A stretch of 20,341 nt of DNA from SAR202 cluster bacterium Io17-Chloro-G6. GTDB lineage: Bacteria > Chloroflexota > Dehalococcoidia > UBA3495. This document shows positions 17,270 through 20,341 of this stretch, in pieces (position 1 is the stretch's first letter; every line of letters begins with the position of its first letter). The notes below the pieces were generated by a model that saw only the letters and a list, made by a program, of their open reading frames with translations, was not told the origin of the DNA and ran no database searches. The stretch lies in contig MUCT01000008.1 of NCBI GenBank assembly GCA_002816585.1, positions 1 to 20,341 of the forward strand, written 5' to 3'. Position numbers and translations under genes: made by a program.

Positions 17270-17653
17270 CTAATCAAAGTGTCCGCGTCGGGTGGGTGTC
17301 TGGCATTTCAAGGAAAAGTCGACTCCCTTATTGTTGTCGGCCGCCAAGAATGTATGGCCGTTATAGCCCACCATCAGGTCGACGAAAGGCGTGATCTGCA
17401 TTAGAGCCTCAAACTTGAGGGCCGAAGGCCGCACTCGATCAAATGGTTGGGGTATCAATACTAATCCTCCCGGCCCTATGATCCTCTCCACGGTCTCCAG
17501 AGGCCGCAACCCGCCCGGAACTTCCTCCCTTAGAAAAATTCCGATAATGTCGCCGGCGCTGGACTTAACCTCCTCTCTAGCTATCACCGGAAAGGAGGCG
17601 ACGGCGCTAATTGCCAGCGCGCCTTCGATATTGTCGTGGCCGGTGATGGCCAA
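17270..17653 (-). pseudogene. PHP-domain phosphoesterase remnant
   Basis: This open frame of 127 codons matches the middle of PHP-family metal-dependent phosphoesterases: an AITGHDNIEGA stretch where the family has AITDHDTVEGA, EEVKSSAGDIIGIFL where the family has an EE-glycine-D-I block, and PQPFDR where the family has PHPFDR. The usual N-terminal DLHxHT metal-binding motif and the C-terminal GSDAH motif are absent, and one metal-ligand Asp has become Gly. It starts at a TTG without a ribosome binding site. I read it as the middle of a decayed gene, not a working enzyme. Confidence 0.65.
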
Positions 17654-17997
17654 GGGGCCAAGGCGCGCACTTGGCGGCGGCCCGGCACAACGGTACGGTG
17701 GAGTCCGACGTGTACCAGGGGAATGTGGACTACCCGTACGAGTTCGCCATCGGCTATGAGGTCATGTAGGATATGGAGGCGCTGGACGGGACACCCCTGT
17801 TCCACGCCTGCCCACAGTCAAAAACAGCGCTGGCCTCTGATTTTGAGACCGGCGCCCTTCTTTCGGGACCCGGCAAGTCTCAACGGCCGCCCAGCTGGCG
17901 CTGCAAGAGGTTCTTGACGTTTTTAAACCTCGTGGCGATTGTAGATTGGCCGGGCTTCGCGATCGAGATCCATCATTTTGGGATGACAACCAAATAA
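17647..17997 (+). pseudogene. Unidentified gene remnant with internal TAG
   Basis: From about 17671 the plus strand reads like real protein, with C or G at nearly every third codon position: NGTVESDVYQGNVDYPYEF continuing to IGYEVM. It is then interrupted by TAG at 17767-17769, and the same frame resumes with DMEALDGTPLFHA. After about 17810 the frame loses any protein-like character. There is no plausible start codon with a ribosome binding site. I do not recognise the family. The TAG is one change from CAG (Gln). It lies head-to-head with the PHP remnant, so this stretch looks like a graveyard between the LuxR and LRR genes. Confidence 0.45.
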
Positions 17998-18027
17998 TTG
18001 CTGGGTATTGGATGGTAGGATTTCAAT

Positions 18028-19305
18028 ATGAACCAGGATGAACTGTCTGAACTGATAGTAGAAGCTCGAAATGATGGATCCGCTACCTTGGATCTCTCAA
18101 AGGAGGGGTTGGAGTCCCTGCCGCCAGAAATCGGTGGCCTTATCCACCTGGTCGAGCTTGATCTGTCTGGCAATCAACTGACAGCCTTGCCGCCTGAGAT
18201 CGGCAACATGACCGGGCTCACCAGGCTGAATGTGCGTGATAACCAGTTGGCGGAACTGCCTTCCGAGATTGGAAATCTGGCTAATTTGACTGGATTGTTC
18301 CTGCAGGGCAATCAGCTGACGGCGCTGCCCTCCCAGATATCTAACCTGACTGGCCTCAGCCGGCTGAACTCGAGCAACAATCATCTGACGGAATTACCGC
18401 CCGAGATCGGCAATCTGACTGGCCTGACCTGGCTATACCTCGCCGATAACGACCTAATTGAACTGCCACCTGAGGTATGTAATCTGACCGGCCTGAATGA
18501 GTTTTACCTGCAGGATAATCGGCTAAGGTCGTTGCCCTCCGGTATCGGTAATCTGACCTCCCTGATCGAATTAAATCTGTATAAGAACGATTTGAAGGAA
18601 ATCCCACCGGGCATTGGAAAGCTAGCCAGTTTGACCAAGCTTGACCTGCGGGGCAACAAGCTGACCGCATTGCCCCCCGAGATCGGTGGCCTGACCAGCC
18701 TGACCTGGCTTTATCTTGGTGGCAACGAGTTGACCGCATTGCCCCCTGAGTTCGGTGGTCTAACGGGCTTGATGGGGCTGTATCTGGAAGGCAACCAATT
18801 GGCGGAATTGCCTACACAGATCTGCGGTTTGACCAACCTGGCCTGGTTGTATATGGAAGACAACCAGTTGACGGGATTGCCGGCTGGGCTCCATCGCTTG
18901 AACGGCCTGATTCAGCTAAACCTGCGCAGCAATCATCTGACGGAATTGCCCCCCGATATCTGTAGTTTGACGGGCCTAATCTTCTTGGACCTGGCGGGTA
19001 ACAAGTTGACCTCATTACCCCAAGAGATGGGCGATCTGACCGCTCTGAACGAGTTGCATCTAAACGATAATCTGCTGACCTCGTTGCCCAAGGAGATCGG
19101 AAATTTGGTTGATTTGATCGACCTATTTGTTTCGAATAACCGCTTGACCGGTATCCCGGAAACCATGAGTAAATTGACCGATCTTGAGAATTTATATCTT
19201 TCGAACAACTTGCTTACTGCGCTGCCGTCCGGGATGGATGATCTGATCAGTCGCGAGATTGTGAAACTTTCCGGAAACCCTATTATGGACGTACCCGATA
19301 CATAG
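18028..19305 (+). CDS. Leucine-rich repeat protein
   Basis: This 425-residue protein consists almost entirely of 23-residue leucine-rich repeats of the form LxxLxLxxNxLxxLPxxIxxLxx. I count about 16 full repeats in perfect register from residue 40, plus partial ones at each end. Before them is a short cap (MNQDELSELIVEARNDG) like those seen before LRRs in bacterial ROCO-type and COG4886 proteins. There is no signal peptide, membrane segment or Roc GTPase domain, so it should be a soluble scaffold binding a protein partner. The ATG at 18028 has GGTAGGA seven bases upstream. The coding DNA looks less GC-rich than its neighbours, which may indicate transfer. It is convergent with the ABC permease. 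Confidence 0.9.
   Translation: MNQDELSELIVEARNDGSATLDLSKEGLESLPPEIGGLIHLVELDLSGNQLTALPPEIGNMTGLTRLNVRDNQLAELPSEIGNLANLTGLFLQGNQLTALPSQISNLTGLSRLNSSNNHLTELPPEIGNLTGLTWLYLADNDLIELPPEVCNLTGLNEFYLQDNRLRSLPSGIGNLTSLIELNLYKNDLKEIPPGIGKLASLTKLDLRGNKLTALPPEIGGLTSLTWLYLGGNELTALPPEFGGLTGLMGLYLEGNQLAELPTQICGLTNLAWLYMEDNQLTGLPAGLHRLNGLIQLNLRSNHLTELPPDICSLTGLIFLDLAGNKLTSLPQEMGDLTALNELHLNDNLLTSLPKEIGNLVDLIDLFVSNNRLTGIPETMSKLTDLENLYLSNNLLTALPSGMDDLISREIVKLSGNPIMDVPDT
18378..18947 (+). repeat. 69-bp periodic LRR coding repeats
   Basis: The LRR gene repeats every 69 bases. An identical 18-base stretch, CAATCATCTGACGGAATT, occurs at 18378-18395 and again at 18930-18947, exactly eight repeat units (552 bases) apart. 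Adjacent units near 18661 and 18730 also share long DNA stretches. This points to duplication of blocks rather than only protein-level similarity. Confidence 0.6.
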
Positions 19306-19397
19306 CACAGTTTGTGTCGAGGAAGGGCAGTGGAGGATAGAGCGGGAATACTTAAATGTTTAGTTTTTCCAGACAAACCGTGCGCAATGGTCGGGTC

Positions 19398-20204
19398 CTA
19401 TCGCTGGCGTACTCTGCCGTGTAAGGCAAACAGCGCAAGTGACATGCTGACCACCCCTACGCAGAGCACTGCGCCGACGCCTGCGAGCAACGCTTGTGCA
19501 TCCCATCCTTCGGAAATGAGTGAGCGTAGGGCATCCAGCAGATAGGTTACGGGATTGTAGGTTGCGACGTTTGCCATCCATCCTGTTAGTGCATCCTTTG
19601 GCAAGAAAAGCGTCGTCAAGAATACGAAGGGTAAGAACAGCAGGAACGACGAATTGACCGCCGCTGGATTTCCCGTCTTGAGAGCGATCGCGTAAGGGAA
19701 CCCTGTGTAGACCAGTCCCCACAGGCCAGCTATGAGCACAAATACCAGAATGCCTAGAGGCCCGCTCTCAAACCAAACACCAAATACAAAGCCTAGCGCC
19801 AACACGGGCACTGTCAGCGCGACCACCAACGCAAGATCTGCGACCATCAAGCCAAGCAACATCGCCAGTCGATTTATCGGAGTCAACGAAAGGCGGTCAA
19901 AATAGCCGCCCTGAATATCCGTGACCACCATGACTGCGCGTGAAATTCCCGTGACGGCGAAAATGATTGCCACCGGCAACTGGAATTCTAGATAGTCAAT
20001 GCCCGGTAGTCTTTCCGCGACGTCCTTTAATGCCCCAACGTTGACGATAAAGAAGAACACGGGAAAGATGAGCGGGGGAATCACGCCCTCGGGGTCCCGT
20101 AAAATGGAGCGGAGCGCGCGGATTGCCACTGCCATGATTTCGCTTGAAAATCCCGCGCGTTTCGCACGAATTCCACTCCGTACCTCTGTTGTTGCCGTGC
20201 TCAT
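19398..20204 (-). CDS. ABC-2 type transporter permease (DrrB/NodJ-like)
   Basis: The 268-residue protein has about six hydrophobic segments (near 41-60, 77-95, 112-142, 150-172, 183-202 and 238-262) and belongs to the ABC-2 permease family, the membrane part of drug, polysaccharide or lipid exporters. DIQGGYFDRLSLTPINR (96-112) and YNPVTYLLDALRSLI (216-230) are the family's typical cytoplasmic and C-terminal stretches. The start ATG at 20204 has a consensus-quality AGGAGGT six bases upstream. The partner ATPase gene is normally directly upstream, but at least 137 bases of non-coding, hairpin-rich DNA lie there within the window; the ATPase may be beyond its edge or elsewhere. The substrate is unknown. 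Confidence 0.88.
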   Translation of the reverse strand: MSTATTEVRSGIRAKRAGFSSEIMAVAIRALRSILRDPEGVIPPLIFPVFFFIVNVGALKDVAERLPGIDYLEFQLPVAIIFAVTGISRAVMVVTDIQGGYFDRLSLTPINRLAMLLGLMVADLALVVALTVPVLALGFVFGVWFESGPLGILVFVLIAGLWGLVYTGFPYAIALKTGNPAAVNSSFLLFLPFVFLTTLFLPKDALTGWMANVATYNPVTYLLDALRSLISEGWDAQALLAGVGAVLCVGVVSMSLALFALHGRVRQR

Positions 20205-20240
20205 GTCCCTACCTCCTCTGGGGTGTCCTCAATCTGCATA

Positions 20241-20324
20241 CGCCCGCCTGTAAACGGCGGAGTAATAATGTGCCACAGAGGCGGTAGAGCCGCAGCGGTA
20301 GCGGCGGTTTAAAATTGTACCGCC
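20241..20324. repeat. GC-rich hairpin repeat element
   Basis: Two hairpins lie close together. CCGCC (20244-20248) pairs with GGCGG (20256-20260), and GGCGGT (20303-20308) pairs with ACCGCC (20319-20324). GCGGTAG is also repeated directly at 20281-20287 and 20295-20301. The layout resembles short dispersed palindromic elements. A minus-strand TACAAT (20319-20314) inside it could serve as a -10 box for the permease gene. Confidence 0.45.
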
Positions 20325-20341
20325 CGAGGTCTTCTCTCTAA

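Noticed and set aside
17584..17805. Minus-strand frame across the two gene remnants
   Set aside because: The other minus-strand frame matches a PHP domain and the plus strand has coding character; this third frame has neither.

Overview
The window looks like bacterial chromosome of moderately high G+C, most likely a Chloroflexota (SAR202/Dehalococcoidia-like) genome or metagenome-derived contig. That assignment is an inference from gene content: an LLM-class flavin monooxygenase, a large type III CoA-transferase, an XdhC/MocA pair, several MFS exporters and a LuxR-type regulator with a large ATPase. No phylogenetic marker was tested.

Layout. 1-209: AT-rich leader. 210-1972: xdhC-like and mocA-like genes for molybdenum-cofactor maturation, ending at a bidirectional terminator (1992-2034). 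2063-3361 (minus): MFS transporter. 3510-4535 (minus): an asparaginase split by an in-frame TGA. 4671-5402: metallophosphoesterase behind a good promoter. 5517-5591: tRNA-Lys(CTT) with its own promoter and terminator. 5641-5949: about 300 bases with no confident gene. 5950-10387: a limonene-monooxygenase-like flavoenzyme, a small cupin and an 899-residue protein with two fused CaiB/BaiF CoA-transferase domains. 10636-11439 (minus): an SDR without the usual catalytic residues. 11707-14061: aldo/keto reductase and an MFS exporter. 14207-17232: a LuxR-family ATPase regulator whose DNA-binding end is cut off by an in-frame TAG and a one-base frameshift. 17270-17997: two decayed gene pieces. 18028-19305: a cytoplasmic leucine-rich-repeat protein. 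19398-20204 (minus): ABC-2 permease. 20241-20324: a GC-rich hairpin repeat.

The central block (5950-14061) reads as an accessory catabolic locus: a monooxygenase, a cupin, a double CoA-transferase, two NAD(P)H-type oxidoreductases and an exporter, suitable for oxidising and CoA-activating a hydrophobic or terpenoid-like compound. The substrate is unknown. Candidate control signals include a perfect 12-bp palindrome just before the CoA-transferase gene, a strong promoter for the SDR with an inverted repeat in its spacer, and two genes whose -10 boxes end exactly six bases before the ATG, as expected for leaderless mRNAs.

A second theme is gene decay. The asparaginase, the LuxR regulator and an unidentified fragment at 17647-17997 each carry a stop codon that one C-to-T change would explain, and the PHP-domain fragment has lost a metal ligand. 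No clear new defence or mobile system is visible. The best candidates for novelty are the double CoA-transferase with one apparently dead half, the catalytically atypical SDR and the regulatory sites around them.
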